From NCBI GenBank assembly GCA_964469565.1, contig CAYXZD010000006.1, positions 1-64,000 of the forward strand: DNA of 64,000 nucleotides, in the 5' to 3' direction. Made by a program: the position numbers and the translations under genes. Within the stretch, counting starts at the first letter, position 1; each line of letters opens with the position of its first letter. The stretch is from GCA-2720975 sp964469565 (lineage in GTDB: Bacteria > Planctomycetota > UBA1135 > GCA-002686595). Shown here piece after piece: positions 7,649 to 17,403 of this stretch. A model generated the notes under the pieces. That model had not been told where the DNA came from. It made no database searches and worked only from the letters and a program-made list of their open reading frames with translations.

Positions 7649-10408
7649 CTAGGCAGTATCCCCAACGTGGGCGAGCGGGTCGACACTCAAGCCGGCGATC
7701 CTCAGATGCACCTCACCTGCGCCAGCTCCAAGGCTGGATGTAATGCGCAACCGGCCGGCTCCCCCACCCAGTCTGAGGGGAAAAGTGAAATTCAGAGTTT
7801 GGTCGTCGTCTCCGGAGCGAAGAACGGGCACCCGGCCCAGTTCCTCCCCATCCAATTGCAGACAGGCCGCCTGCTCCACGTCCGCCTCCACAGCAAGGGT
7901 GTGAATCGCTAGCTGCACCTCCCAGTTTCCGCTGGAAAGGGCACCTAAGTCGTACTCGACCCACGCGGAACCTGGCCGCAGGAGCAGCCAATCCACCCCC
8001 TGCACCTCGACAGGCCCTCCCTGGCGGGAAATGTCCCCGGCTCCATAGGAGCGACGACTGGGGCCGACCCTGCGCTGCCGACAGCACAGCCCCCGGTATC
8101 TGAATTCCATTTCGGCTGCATTCTCCGCAGCCGTCTTGACCGTTGGAAAGCTCTGACTCAGCCGCTCCAAGAGGTCCGGCTCCACTAGGAAGCGTCGCAT
8201 TTGGCGGGCGAGATCTGCAGCGTCCCCCACCTTGAATTGCAGGCCATTCTTGCCATGGGGTACATACTCCGCCATCCCCCCGATGTCGCTGCAAAGCAAG
8301 GGAGTACGCGTGAGGAATGCCTCTTGAATCGTCACGGGTGCGTTCTCTACCCACAACGAGGGCACAACCAGGACGTCGATGCGCGCGTGAACATCCGACA
8401 AGCGAGAATTATCAAACCGCCCGTGGAATTGGACCGAACTTCCCTGGGCCAATTCCAAGAGCTCTGCGTGGTGAGCGTCCTGTTCAGGTGAAAATGCCCC
8501 GTACACATCGAGGACGCAGGGCTCATCCACGAGTTCTGCCATGGCGCGCACCAAGACCTCGACTCCCTTGTACCAAACGAGCGAACCCACAAACCCGAAT
8601 CGTAAACGACCTACCGGATCGGGCTCCTTGACAAGGGCCTCCACGTGATCTGTACGCATTCCGTTTTCAGAAAACAGCAGGCGTCCTGGATCGAAACTTC
8701 CCGAGGCAAGGTACACATCCCGGAGGAATCGACTGGGACTGATCATCAGGTCACAAGCAGCATAGGCCGCAGGCACTTCAAGCTGGCGAGCCTTCAGGTC
8801 GAGATACTCTTGGGCTTGGTGCCGTGCGTGTTCCGAGAGCTCCCTCGCACTCGCACGGTCAAGGGCCAGACCCTCCAGGGGCCCCGATCCAGCCCTATCA
8901 AGAGCCTCGGCAACAGCAACTTCTGCGCTGCCACGTCCCTTCACGCACGGCAAACAACCCGCACCGCGATTGCCCTCACAGCGCCCCCCATCTTCCCGAA
9001 TCAGCTGCACGCGGGCGCACAGAGCCCAGTAATCGTGGCAGGTCACCACCGTCGCCAAGCCCCTTGCCTTGGCCACATCCACTAGCCCAACCGAAGTGTG
9101 AATCAAGTGCTGAAAGTGGACGACGTCCGGCCGTTCCCCGTCAAGGACCCTGGCAAAGGCACGCTCGATGCTGGGCTTGCGAAAACTCTCCCTGAGGCTG
9201 GCATGCTGCAACCGGTGAACAAGGCGCAGGACGCGCAGACCTTCGAACTCACCTGCCTCAATCAAGAGTTCGGGGTCCGCGTCACTGTGCGCCGGCCCGC
9301 GAACGAATAGGCTTACGCGGTGACCACGACGCTGCAGTTCCTGTGCCAGATTGAGGGTGTAGATTTCCGTGCCAGCCCAGGTATCCGGCGGGAATCCATG
9401 GACGACAAATAGAATTGTCAGACGATCCTCTGCCAGCATTGAAGTGGACTCAAACCTCTCGGTGGCCCGCCCTCCCACCTCAAGCCCGAGAAACGCAGCC
9501 CTTCGACGCTGGGCCATTTCCTCCTGAAGCCACTCATCCTCCGCAGGCGCCACTTCAAGCTCCGCAAGGGCCTGATCATCTCCCGGGCGCAGCCTCCTAG
9601 AAAGAGTTTCGGCATCCTGCTGACTCGCCAGGCAGACCCGATCGAGCCACTGCGCGTTGAAACGCCCATCGATACATGCACGAGCAAAGGTCTCACGCAC
9701 ACTGTAGTCGTGGCTGTGCTCGACTGTGGCCTGTGCCTCATAAACTATGGCAAAGCCGGCCTCAAGAAAGGCCCGAGCCTGCAGCACATCTTCTCCAAAG
9801 TCGGTGCGAGGAAAGGGATGGCGCTCCCAAAGCTCGCGCCTGAATGCTGAGGCTACATCATTGAAATTGTAGAGCAGCCGTCGCGCATCGGAGCTGAGTT
9901 CGGCATAAACATCCTGCTCAGGTAGTTCGCGCACGTGCCCCGCTGGCGCATAGCCGGGATCATCCTTGCACAGCAGTTGTGTCACGATGTCGGCGTCAGG
10001 GCGGGCCACGTTGCGGCAATAGGCTGCCCCCACGGGTCTACTGGCAGAAGGATGTGCGCCAAGTTCGAAATTCATGGCGAGTGTCGCCAGCCAGGTGGGG
10101 TGGCTGGGAATCGCATCTTGAGTGAGGAACACACACAAATCTCCTCCACTCATGGCGATGAGCGAATTGCGGGTATCGCCGTGATTGAATTGAACCGGAT
10201 GAATCGTCCGCACATGCATGGGCATCGGCATGCGAGTCTGCCAACTCTGCAAACACTCAAGGGTTCCATCGCTGGATCCAGAATCCACCACCCACAGATC
10301 CCAGGGTAATGCGCATTCCTGTGCTGCGAGGGATTGCAACACTCGCTCCAAGAATGCCATTCCTTGGAAGGTCGGCATGAGGACAGAAATGGAGGTGATG
10401 GGGCGCAT
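7649..10408 (-). CDS. Multidomain glycosyltransferase (GT2 + GT4 + C-terminal beta domain)
   Basis: A 919-aa fusion. Residues ~5-290 are a GT2 domain (ISVLMPTFQG, VVDSGSSDGTL, FLTQDA, and a DFGED catalytic-loop motif). Residues ~325-740 are a GT4-type domain (FVVHGFPPDTWAGTEIYTL, CHDYWALC, a Cys-rich loop with C-x2-C, FVGSLVWYKG, and the E-x7-E region ENAPVTIQEAF with SDIGGMAEYV). The last ~160 residues are predicted beta-rich without a clear family, possibly carbohydrate-binding. Two enzymes in one chain suggests sequential sugar additions on a surface polysaccharide. The GT2 part resembles the protein encoded at 10536-11507. The 127-bp upstream gap shows no clear promoter. Confidence 0.85.
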   Translation of the reverse strand: MRPITSISVLMPTFQGMAFLERVLQSLAAQECALPWDLWVVDSGSSDGTLECLQSWQTRMPMPMHVRTIHPVQFNHGDTRNSLIAMSGGDLCVFLTQDAIPSHPTWLATLAMNFELGAHPSASRPVGAAYCRNVARPDADIVTQLLCKDDPGYAPAGHVRELPEQDVYAELSSDARRLLYNFNDVASAFRRELWERHPFPRTDFGEDVLQARAFLEAGFAIVYEAQATVEHSHDYSVRETFARACIDGRFNAQWLDRVCLASQQDAETLSRRLRPGDDQALAELEVAPAEDEWLQEEMAQRRRAAFLGLEVGGRATERFESTSMLAEDRLTILFVVHGFPPDTWAGTEIYTLNLAQELQRRGHRVSLFVRGPAHSDADPELLIEAGEFEGLRVLRLVHRLQHASLRESFRKPSIERAFARVLDGERPDVVHFQHLIHTSVGLVDVAKARGLATVVTCHDYWALCARVQLIREDGGRCEGNRGAGCLPCVKGRGSAEVAVAEALDRAGSGPLEGLALDRASARELSEHARHQAQEYLDLKARQLEVPAAYAACDLMISPSRFLRDVYLASGSFDPGRLLFSENGMRTDHVEALVKEPDPVGRLRFGFVGSLVWYKGVEVLVRAMAELVDEPCVLDVYGAFSPEQDAHHAELLELAQGSSVQFHGRFDNSRLSDVHARIDVLVVPSLWVENAPVTIQEAFLTRTPLLCSDIGGMAEYVPHGKNGLQFKVGDAADLARQMRRFLVEPDLLERLSQSFPTVKTAAENAAEMEFRYRGLCCRQRRVGPSRRSYGAGDISRQGGPVEVQGVDWLLLRPGSAWVEYDLGALSSGNWEVQLAIHTLAVEADVEQAACLQLDGEELGRVPVLRSGDDDQTLNFTFPLRLGGGAGRLRITSSLGAGAGEVHLRIAGLSVDPLAHVGDTA

Positions 10409-10535
10409 TGCTAGAATACGGGACTTTGAACTCTACCCTGCCCACCACCCAGGGGCCTACCATCATGGGCGAGTCCCATGGCACGAGCAGCCTTCTGGCA
10501 CGCCTTCATTCGGAAGGGTGAACCACCAGAGCGCA

Positions 10536-11507
10536 TCAAGATGAGAGTCCCCCACGGCTGCCGGCCCATTGGCCAGCCACCTGTCCCAAACGCAGCGCGG
10601 GTGAGCGCAGTAGGGCCCAAGGTGCGCACCCAGTTCTCATTATGAACCCCAGGTCCGCGCTCACCTCATACACCCACCCTCTAAGGGCACTCCACAAGCT
10701 GGGGCGCAGAAGATACCCATAGGCCTCACGCTGAAAGGCTGCGTCCGTGCGATAACGCCTGAAAGCCGTCAAGGGACCGTAGGTATGGGAATGGCGCACG
10801 ACAGCCTGCGGCTCAAAGATCGTGTCCCACCCTCTTTGGAGCACGATACCCGCCCACGCAGAGTCCTCACCAAAGCCAACCGAAGGGAAGGGATGGTCCG
10901 CCAGAATACTGGCACGCAGGGCACTCGCCACGTTATTGAAGCGCTGCAAGTCCCTGCGCTCCGAGGGCCGAAGCTCATCCATCTGGCAGCCCGAGGGCAG
11001 CCGATAAAGTCGCCGCTCCGTTCCGGCCTCCGCGGCCGAGAGAACCGTCCGTTCGGTCAGGGGGTCGGCATCGAGGTGAGGTAAGACTCGAGCTGTCACG
11101 CCTGCCACCCGGGAGTCGGAAAGTGGGCCGAGCAGCTGCTCGACAAAACCGTCACCCTCAGGGAGCGCATCCTGCGAAAGAAACACGACGTGCTCTCCCC
11201 GCGCGCCCGCTGCAAGCCGATTGCGGCTGGCACCATGAGAAAAGTCCTCCACGGCGAGCGAATCCACAAAAAAACCACAGCGGCCCCCAGTCTTCCAACC
11301 CTCCCACTGAGCCTCCTCCTGGAGTCGTTCGACCGTGCCATCCGTTGATGAGGAATCCAGTACGCGCACCTCATAGCCCCCAGTGACAACTTGGTCCCGC
11401 AGGAGCGGCAGCAATCGAACCAGGTCTCCAAGCCCATCACGGGTGGGAATCAGGATGGAAGCACGCGGAGCAGCCCCCTGAAGAGCAGGTTCACCCACCC
11501 AAAGCAT
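10536..11507 (-). CDS. Family 2 glycosyltransferase
   Basis: A GT2-family enzyme of 323 aa with start ATG at 11507, 1 bp after the stop of the preceding nuclease gene (TAGGATG); a longer frame from 11579 would overlap that gene by 70 bp and adds nothing recognisable. Motifs: ASILIPTRDG, VLDSSSTDGTV, VFLSQDALPEG, and a late FGEDSAWAG loop with a following HSHTYG. The SQDA, HPFP-x-FGED and HSH-Y pattern is shared with the first domain of the 919-aa glycosyltransferase, indicating paralogy. No membrane segment is evident. The substrate is unknown. Confidence 0.85.
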   Translation of the reverse strand: MLWVGEPALQGAAPRASILIPTRDGLGDLVRLLPLLRDQVVTGGYEVRVLDSSSTDGTVERLQEEAQWEGWKTGGRCGFFVDSLAVEDFSHGASRNRLAAGARGEHVVFLSQDALPEGDGFVEQLLGPLSDSRVAGVTARVLPHLDADPLTERTVLSAAEAGTERRLYRLPSGCQMDELRPSERRDLQRFNNVASALRASILADHPFPSVGFGEDSAWAGIVLQRGWDTIFEPQAVVRHSHTYGPLTAFRRYRTDAAFQREAYGYLLRPSLWSALRGWVYEVSADLGFIMRTGCAPWALLRSPALRLGQVAGQWAGSRGGLSS

Positions 11508-11508
11508 C

Positions 11509-12528
11509 CTAGGCTCGACCGCAGAGTTCGCGGTAGTTGCAAGAGCCGCATTCACGCTGCATCCCATCACCCAAATCAATCATGGGAAACTCAGTGGCAT
11601 CGCCCGCGCTCGCATCAGCGTCAAAATGGACAGCCCGCATCTGTACGAGTGACTCTTCGATGCGGCCCATGCACTCATCGAGTGCCTCGGAATCGAAACT
11701 CTGCTCGGTGATATCATCCTGCGTTAGGTAGACGTCCTTACAGACGATCTCGGTGGGATTCACTCCCCACTTGTCCTGTGCGTAAAAGGCGTAGATTGCC
11801 AATTGGAAACGATCCGCCTCGCGGGGGCTGCCCGTCTTCCAATCGAGGATCTGGATACGCCCTCGCCCCGCCTCCACTGATCGGTCCAGGAAAGCAAAGT
11901 CTGGAATGGCATAGACCTTGGTGCCGAACAACTCAAAAGTCGACATCTCCTCGCAAGCGAGATAGTCCTTCGGTTCCACAGAGCGCGCTTTAGCAAGAGC
12001 AGGGCTCTCAAAGAATGTAGTCAGCGCTTTGTCCATACGATCAAGGTATCGGCGCCCATACTCTGCCGCCGCAGAGCCTTGTTCATCCACGTTAGGCTCG
12101 GAGTATTCGTGCTCCGCCAAGTGACAGAGTTTTGCAGGGCGCATCTTCCAGGCGCCGTCTCGGGACTCCTTGTACTTGGATCGCAGTTGATCCGCAGCCC
12201 ACACCTGCGCCTCCTCAAGGGTACCGACCCGCCCCTGTTCGCAGCCTGTGAACCAACGTTCAATGGCCTGGTGCACCAGGTCCCCGGCCAGCATCGGCAT
12301 GCGCGTCATTTTCTTGAGGATGTAGGCCCGACGGCGCTCGGGGGGAGCGGATGCGAACCATCCCCCCCAGGACAGGTAATAGTCGTAATAATAGCGGCGT
12401 CGACAAGTGGCGAAGCCACTCGCTCGAGAGGCTGACCACGAGAGTTCGTGCTGGAAGGCCATGGGCACAGCCTCGCCCCCTACAGCGGCGGATGCAAGCA
12501 TAGTTTGGTCCCTGCTCAAGGATGGCAT
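11509..12528 (-). CDS. PD-(D/E)XK nuclease with Fe-S type cysteines (Cas4/AddB-like)
   Basis: A 339-aa protein of the PD-(D/E)XK nuclease superfamily. The nuclease core is visible: His86 in LAGDLVHQAIE, Asp210 in AIPDFAF, Asp229 and Lys231 in ILDWKTG, and Gln242 in DRFQLAIYAF. Cys42 and a C-terminal C327-x2-C330-x5-C336 match the four-cysteine 4Fe-4S arrangement of AddB and Cas4-type nucleases. No cas or add genes are near. It follows spoVR by 12 bp in the same direction and is followed 1 bp later by a glycosyltransferase gene, so it is probably the fourth gene of the prkA operon. An alternative start is ATG at 12462. Confidence 0.85.
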   Translation of the reverse strand: MPSLSRDQTMLASAAVGGEAVPMAFQHELSWSASRASGFATCRRRYYYDYYLSWGGWFASAPPERRRAYILKKMTRMPMLAGDLVHQAIERWFTGCEQGRVGTLEEAQVWAADQLRSKYKESRDGAWKMRPAKLCHLAEHEYSEPNVDEQGSAAAEYGRRYLDRMDKALTTFFESPALAKARSVEPKDYLACEEMSTFELFGTKVYAIPDFAFLDRSVEAGRGRIQILDWKTGSPREADRFQLAIYAFYAQDKWGVNPTEIVCKDVYLTQDDITEQSFDSEALDECMGRIEESLVQMRAVHFDADASAGDATEFPMIDLGDGMQRECGSCNYRELCGRA

Positions 12529-12540
12529 GGGCCCAATGGC

Positions 12541-13968
12541 CTATGCCACTCTCGCATCAGATCCCGATTCCGTCACCTCTCCGGGTGGCAGTGATGTCTC
12601 TACGAGGGAAACCTTGCCATCCTGCACGCAGATCCGCCGGCCCTCCCCCTCCTGCTGAGTGAGTAAATGAACTGGAGCGCCCCAGAGGGTCGCGATGTTC
12701 TTGAGTTGGGCGCCCGCTTCATCGATCTTTAGGTCACGCCCCTCGTGCTCGTGGACCAGCACAAGCGCGCCATCGCTTGCAGAACCAGCATCGACCAGCT
12801 TGATCCGAGGGCTCCCACCCCAAGCAAGGCCGTCGAGCAGATTGCCCTTGATCGCACGCCAGTCGTGATCCACCACCGTGGCCTCCCCTGTTCTAGAATT
12901 GCGCTCGTACACGAATAGTTGATTGGTACGGGCAAACTCCTCATCCACGACATGATCAATGAAGGAAACGTCGTTGTGGATTCGGCGCAATTCGAAGATG
13001 TCATCCCCGCGCTGCTGGGCGTGGCGGAACAACTCGATGCCAAGCTTATAGGGGTTGAGTTGCCCCGGCGCCACGGCGGTGGCACCGGCGTGGCAGTCGG
13101 CAAAATCGACAATCTCACTGGGTCCCAGCAAACCGTGGGTCAAAAGATGTGAGTGCCAAAAACTGGCCCAGCCCTCATTCATGATCTTGGTCATGCCCTG
13201 GGGAGCGAAGTAATAAGCTTCTTCGCGCACGATGGTCAAGATGCGTTCCTGCCAATCAAGAAGAGGCGCATGCTGCACGAGGAAACCAATAATATCAAAG
13301 GTGGGCAGCCTGCACGATTCACTCGCCCCTAGGGCGTCGGGTTGTCGCACGAGCCGGGGAGAGTCATTCCCCCAGTTTCGCTCGAACTGTAATCGTGCCT
13401 GCTCAGCGGGACGCACCTCCGGGCGCGGCCCCTTCCGCTCCGCACGGGCTTCCCGCAGGGGCAGATAAGGATCGATCAAGCCATCCACTGAGAGTGCTAG
13501 ATCGAGGAAGCGCTCCACCGTATCCCTGCCGTGTTCTTCGACGATGGCCCGGATGCACGCAGCATTGTGCGCCATTCCATCCACCATGGTGCGTGAAGTT
13601 GGACTGAACCAGACGTTGTGCTTGAAGAAGTCCGCATGTCCCATGACGTGAGCCATCACAAGCTTTTGCTCCATCACAGAATTTGAACGCACGAGATAGG
13701 CATAGGTGGGATCGTTGTTGATCACGAGCTCATAGATCTTGGAAAGCCCGTAGTCGTACCCCTTTTGTAGGCGTTCGTACTCCATGCCAAACCGCCAGGA
13801 TGGATAGCGCTCTGGAAACCCACCGTAGGCTGCGACGGCGTTGACATCGGACGCATCGAGCATCTCGAAAACAACATCGAAAAAATCAAGGCCGACATCA
13901 CGAGCAGCCCGCTCGGTCACTCGCGCCTGATGCTGTAACGCTGAACTCAGTCGGCCTGTAGACGCCAT
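12541..13968 (-). CDS. spoVR: SpoVR family protein
   Basis: A 475-aa protein of the SpoVR family, required for spore cortex formation in Bacillus but widespread in non-sporulating bacteria, where it is encoded with PrkA and YeaH (the ycgB-yeaGH set of enterobacteria). Recognised by the family order: FPERYPSWRFGMEYERL, YGLSKIYELVINNDPTYAYL, VMAHVMGHADFFKHN, then EEAYYFAPQGMTKIMNEGWASFWH and RRIHNDVSFIDHVVDEEF. The length matches the family. It lies 2 bp after yeaH, so translational coupling is likely. The biochemical role is not established. Confidence 0.95.
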   Translation of the reverse strand: MASTGRLSSALQHQARVTERAARDVGLDFFDVVFEMLDASDVNAVAAYGGFPERYPSWRFGMEYERLQKGYDYGLSKIYELVINNDPTYAYLVRSNSVMEQKLVMAHVMGHADFFKHNVWFSPTSRTMVDGMAHNAACIRAIVEEHGRDTVERFLDLALSVDGLIDPYLPLREARAERKGPRPEVRPAEQARLQFERNWGNDSPRLVRQPDALGASESCRLPTFDIIGFLVQHAPLLDWQERILTIVREEAYYFAPQGMTKIMNEGWASFWHSHLLTHGLLGPSEIVDFADCHAGATAVAPGQLNPYKLGIELFRHAQQRGDDIFELRRIHNDVSFIDHVVDEEFARTNQLFVYERNSRTGEATVVDHDWRAIKGNLLDGLAWGGSPRIKLVDAGSASDGALVLVHEHEGRDLKIDEAGAQLKNIATLWGAPVHLLTQQEGEGRRICVQDGKVSLVETSLPPGEVTESGSDARVA

Positions 13969-13970
13969 CT

Positions 13971-15083
13971 CTAACGCCCCGTTGCCAAGAAGAGCCGAAT
14001 CGCCTCGGCGATTTCCGTGCGCGAGTTTACACCCGCGGTCACAACCTGTTCATCATGCCCGAGCGCCCGGTCAAGGTCCTTTTTGAACTGGCCCGAGCCA
14101 TAGGCACTCTTCACCTGACCGTAGCAGAATTGATTGGCACGTGGCAGGATCTCCTCGCGCAGCAAGGCCACGCAACGCGCCGTGTCCCGCGCCGACCAGT
14201 TATCTCCATCGGAGTAGTGAAAGGGGTAGATGTTCCAATTCTCGGGCGAATAGCGTTCTTGAATCTGCTTCAAACATAGCTCGTAGGCCGAACTGATCTT
14301 GGTGCCGCCCGATTCGCGCAGGTGAAAAAACTCGTCCTGATCCACGACCTTCGCAACCGCATCATGCACGATGTAGACGACATCGATGTTCTTGTATTGG
14401 CTTCGCAACCAGGTGTCGATCCAAAAGGCCTTGATGCGCACGATGTCCTTTTGCTCGCGACCCATCGAGCCAGAGACATCCATCATGTGGAAGATCACTG
14501 CACTGGATTCAGGCTCCGGATGAGTGCGCCGCGAGCGATAGCGAAGGTCTTCCCTGCACGGCACGATACTTGGACGCTCAGGATCCCAGGCCCCAGTAGC
14601 GATGGTGCGTTTCAAGGCTGCGCGAAAGGTGCGTCGATTATGACGCAGCGAGTTGGGACCTTGATGCCGGATTCCCGTATAGCGCCCACCCTCGCTGCTC
14701 AGTTGCCGCGCCCCACGGGGCTGGATGTTGGGCAGAGCGAGCTCGCGCCCCAGCATCTGGGCAAGCTCGCACAGATCGACATCGACTTCGAGAATGTGCC
14801 GTCCAGCCTGTTCGCCAGCTGGCCCTGACCCTTCGTGGGCCTCGCCGGGCACCTGCTCACCATCCTCTGCAGGTCCCTGCCCTACCCCCGGACCAGAATT
14901 GTCTCCAAACCGGAAACGAGGCAACTCGACCTGGGGAATCGGAATTGAGATCGTCTCCTTCCCCTTGCGCCCGAGCAATTCAGAAGTGCACAAATACTTG
15001 CGAAGATCCTCCCGGAGCCGCCCACGAACGATCTCGCGGAATCGGGCTCGGTCGCGCTCCATGCGGTGGATCTGATGGGGCAT
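13971..15083 (-). CDS. yeaH: DUF444 (YeaH/YhbH) family protein with vWA-like domain
   Basis: A DUF444-family protein (YhbH in Bacillus, YeaH in E. coli), the usual partner of PrkA and SpoVR. The N-terminal part has ISIPIPQVELPRFRFGDN, a family signature, followed by a Gly/Pro-rich linker. The C-terminal half contains a von Willebrand factor A-like domain with a MIDAS motif (MMDVSGSMG) and GGTKISSAYELCLKQI. I place the start at ATG 15083, 7 bp after the prkA stop. An in-frame ATG at 15119 would overlap prkA by 29 bp and is possible. The function is probably in a stress response signalled by PrkA; this is inferred from family context. Confidence 0.93.
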   Translation of the reverse strand: MPHQIHRMERDRARFREIVRGRLREDLRKYLCTSELLGRKGKETISIPIPQVELPRFRFGDNSGPGVGQGPAEDGEQVPGEAHEGSGPAGEQAGRHILEVDVDLCELAQMLGRELALPNIQPRGARQLSSEGGRYTGIRHQGPNSLRHNRRTFRAALKRTIATGAWDPERPSIVPCREDLRYRSRRTHPEPESSAVIFHMMDVSGSMGREQKDIVRIKAFWIDTWLRSQYKNIDVVYIVHDAVAKVVDQDEFFHLRESGGTKISSAYELCLKQIQERYSPENWNIYPFHYSDGDNWSARDTARCVALLREEILPRANQFCYGQVKSAYGSGQFKKDLDRALGHDEQVVTAGVNSRTEIAEAIRLFLATGR

Positions 15084-15090
15084 AACAGCG

Positions 15091-17145
15091 CTACGCAGCG
15101 GCCTCCTGTTCGGGCTCATTCTCGCTCAATTGTTCAGCGCGAGCAAAGAGGTCGGCGACCTCAGCCAAGACTGTCCGCGCAGATGACTCTGTGTAGCCAA
15201 ACTCATCCATCAAGCGTTGGCGGATGACGGCAATCTTGTCATCGGTCTGGGGATCGACCACCCCCGAGACCAGACTCGTGAGTTGGATGGAGTCGCGGCG
15301 ATCCTCAAACATCTTGAGCTCAAGGGACTGGGTCAGGCGTTTGTTCTTGCGGTAATCGAACGAGCCGCCATCCGCATGTACCGCCGCAATGTAGTTCATC
15401 AGCTCATGCCGGAAATCGTCTTTTCGAGACTCGGGGATGTCCGCTTTCTCCTCGATGGCACGCATCAGGCGTTCATCGGGCTCTCGGCTGCCGCCCTGCA
15501 TATCCACCACGTTTTCACAAGTCGTGTAGGCTCTCACGCTATCTAGGTAATTCGAGCACAGTCGGTCTGTCGCCTCATGGTCAGAGGCAATCGCTAGCTG
15601 CACTTCGTGCTTGATGATGCTCTCGTATTCCTCCCGCACCACAGCCAGCAATTCGAGGTAGCGTTTACGCTGATCCTCGACGGGAATCATGGACTGCTGA
15701 CCGAGTCCGGCTTCAATCGCAGCGAACACATCGGGTGCGTGCACGATTCCTCCAGTCCCCACGAGGCAGGCAGCGATTCGATCCTGCACAAAGCGAGGAC
15801 TAATCCCCATGAGTCCCTCACGCGGTGCAACCGCGCGGAGCTCCTGAACCTGTTCTGGAGTGAATCCGCTGACCTCCTGGCCATCGTACAGCCGCGCTTT
15901 TTGAAGCAAGGACAGACTCGGGTGTGTGGGGTCCTCCAGTCGAGTCAATACGGCCCACAGGGAGACGAGTTCAAGGGTGTGCGGCGCGAGGCAGCGACCG
16001 CGGTCTCCTCGCTGCCCATAAGACCGACGGTAGATTTCGACTTCTGAAGACACACTCAGGTTGTAAGGAACGTCGATTTTGATCGTGCGGTCCCTGAAAG
16101 CCTCCATCAGCTCGTTGTTTTGAAGCTTGCGATACTCCGGCTCGTTCGTGTGCCCAAGGATGACTTCATCAATCGAGGTCTGCTGGAACTTCTTGGGCTT
16201 GATGCTGTGCTCCTGGGTCGCTCCCAACAGGTCATACAGGAATGCCACATCTAGCTTGAGAACCTCGACGAACTCCACAAATCCTCGGTTGGCCACATTG
16301 AATTCACCGTCAAAGTTGAACGCACGTGGATCCGAATCTGAACCATACTCGGCGATCTTCCGGAAGTTCATGTCCCCAGTCAGCTCCGTCGAGTCCTGGT
16401 TTTTCTCGTCCTTGGGCTGGAACGTGCCGATCCCCACGCGGTCGGACTCACTAAAGACGAATCGGCGAACCGTCACGTGCTCCATGACGCGCGCCCAGTC
16501 TCCATCGTAGCGATCCATCAAGAGCGTGTAGTAAAAACGGCTCACCGGATCGAGACTTCCCTCAACCTTGAGTTCAAACTCAGCATCGAAGCGCGCGTTC
16601 AGTCGGGCAAGGACATCCCGCCGCTGTTCCTCAGGAATCAAGAGCAGTGGATCCTGATTCATCGGGGATGCGATCCACTCTCCGTCCACGTTCCAGCTGA
16701 ATGTGTAGATGGCCCCTTCGTCTTGGCGCGTATAGTGTTCAAGGCCCACCTTGAGCAATCGTGCAATCGTGCTCTTGGCCGATCCCACAGGCCCGTGCAA
16801 CAAGAGAATACGCCGTTCACTTCCCAGTCCGCGTGCGCCTGCACGAATCACGTTGACCAATTCGCACAAGGGTTGATCGAGGCCAAAGATGCCGTCACGG
16901 CCAGCGCCGAACGGATCGCTGAAGATCCTCCAGCGCTTGAGTCCCGGCTTGCCACTCACCCCCTCACTGCCGTGAGACTCAATCATCTCAAGCAATCGCT
17001 GCCAGGCGTTGCGAGCCAAACGAGGTTGCTGCTCGACGCGTTCCAGGTACTGGTCCAGCGTGCCCTCCCAGTGCAATCGGGCGTGGGAGTCAGGGGAGAA
17101 CTGGCTTTGAACTAGGTCAAACAGATTGCGCTGGGGATCGCTCAT
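15091..17145 (-). CDS. prkA: PrkA family AAA+ serine protein kinase
   Basis: PrkA (YeaG in E. coli) is an AAA+-type protein with reported serine kinase and, in Bacillus, protease activity, induced by nutrient stress. The gene encodes about 684 aa from ATG 17145; a longer frame to 17235 adds 30 unrelated residues. The PrkA AAA domain is clear: FGLDQPLCELVNVIR, Walker A GPVGSAKST at about residues 118-126, and FKNQ-type segments; also VEVLKLDVAFLYDLLGATQEH and DEVILGHTNEPEYRKLQNN. The C-terminal PrkA domain (EYESIIKHEVQLAI, ENVVDMQGGSREPDERLMR) is complete. First gene of the prkA-yeaH-spoVR-nuclease unit; the 258-bp upstream gap shows no clear promoter. Confidence 0.95.
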   Translation of the reverse strand: MSDPQRNLFDLVQSQFSPDSHARLHWEGTLDQYLERVEQQPRLARNAWQRLLEMIESHGSEGVSGKPGLKRWRIFSDPFGAGRDGIFGLDQPLCELVNVIRAGARGLGSERRILLLHGPVGSAKSTIARLLKVGLEHYTRQDEGAIYTFSWNVDGEWIASPMNQDPLLLIPEEQRRDVLARLNARFDAEFELKVEGSLDPVSRFYYTLLMDRYDGDWARVMEHVTVRRFVFSESDRVGIGTFQPKDEKNQDSTELTGDMNFRKIAEYGSDSDPRAFNFDGEFNVANRGFVEFVEVLKLDVAFLYDLLGATQEHSIKPKKFQQTSIDEVILGHTNEPEYRKLQNNELMEAFRDRTIKIDVPYNLSVSSEVEIYRRSYGQRGDRGRCLAPHTLELVSLWAVLTRLEDPTHPSLSLLQKARLYDGQEVSGFTPEQVQELRAVAPREGLMGISPRFVQDRIAACLVGTGGIVHAPDVFAAIEAGLGQQSMIPVEDQRKRYLELLAVVREEYESIIKHEVQLAIASDHEATDRLCSNYLDSVRAYTTCENVVDMQGGSREPDERLMRAIEEKADIPESRKDDFRHELMNYIAAVHADGGSFDYRKNKRLTQSLELKMFEDRRDSIQLTSLVSGVVDPQTDDKIAVIRQRLMDEFGYTESSARTVLAEVADLFARAEQLSENEPEQEAAA

Positions 17146-17403
17146 GGGTTTGGGGGCTGAGGAGGTCCAGGGGTCAAAGCGACATGCCTGGCGGTCAGGG
17201 TGCAGGTATAGATCGGCACTCACCCCCGTGAGCATGAGAGCACCCCACCCGGCTCTTCGTGGGATTCGTGGTCAGAGGCGCGTCCCACCCACTGGCACGC
17301 TGTAGTAGGCCCCCGGCGGTGCTCGACTGGACACTCGCGCCTTTGAAATGGCCCCAAACTGAGACCCCGCCCCCCCTAGCCCATCGACTCGGCCCCAGTC
17401 GCC

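Noticed and set aside
17204..17403. GC-rich stretch before prkA as a possible promoter or terminator
   Set aside because: C- and G-runs only; no -35/-10 or stem that stands out.
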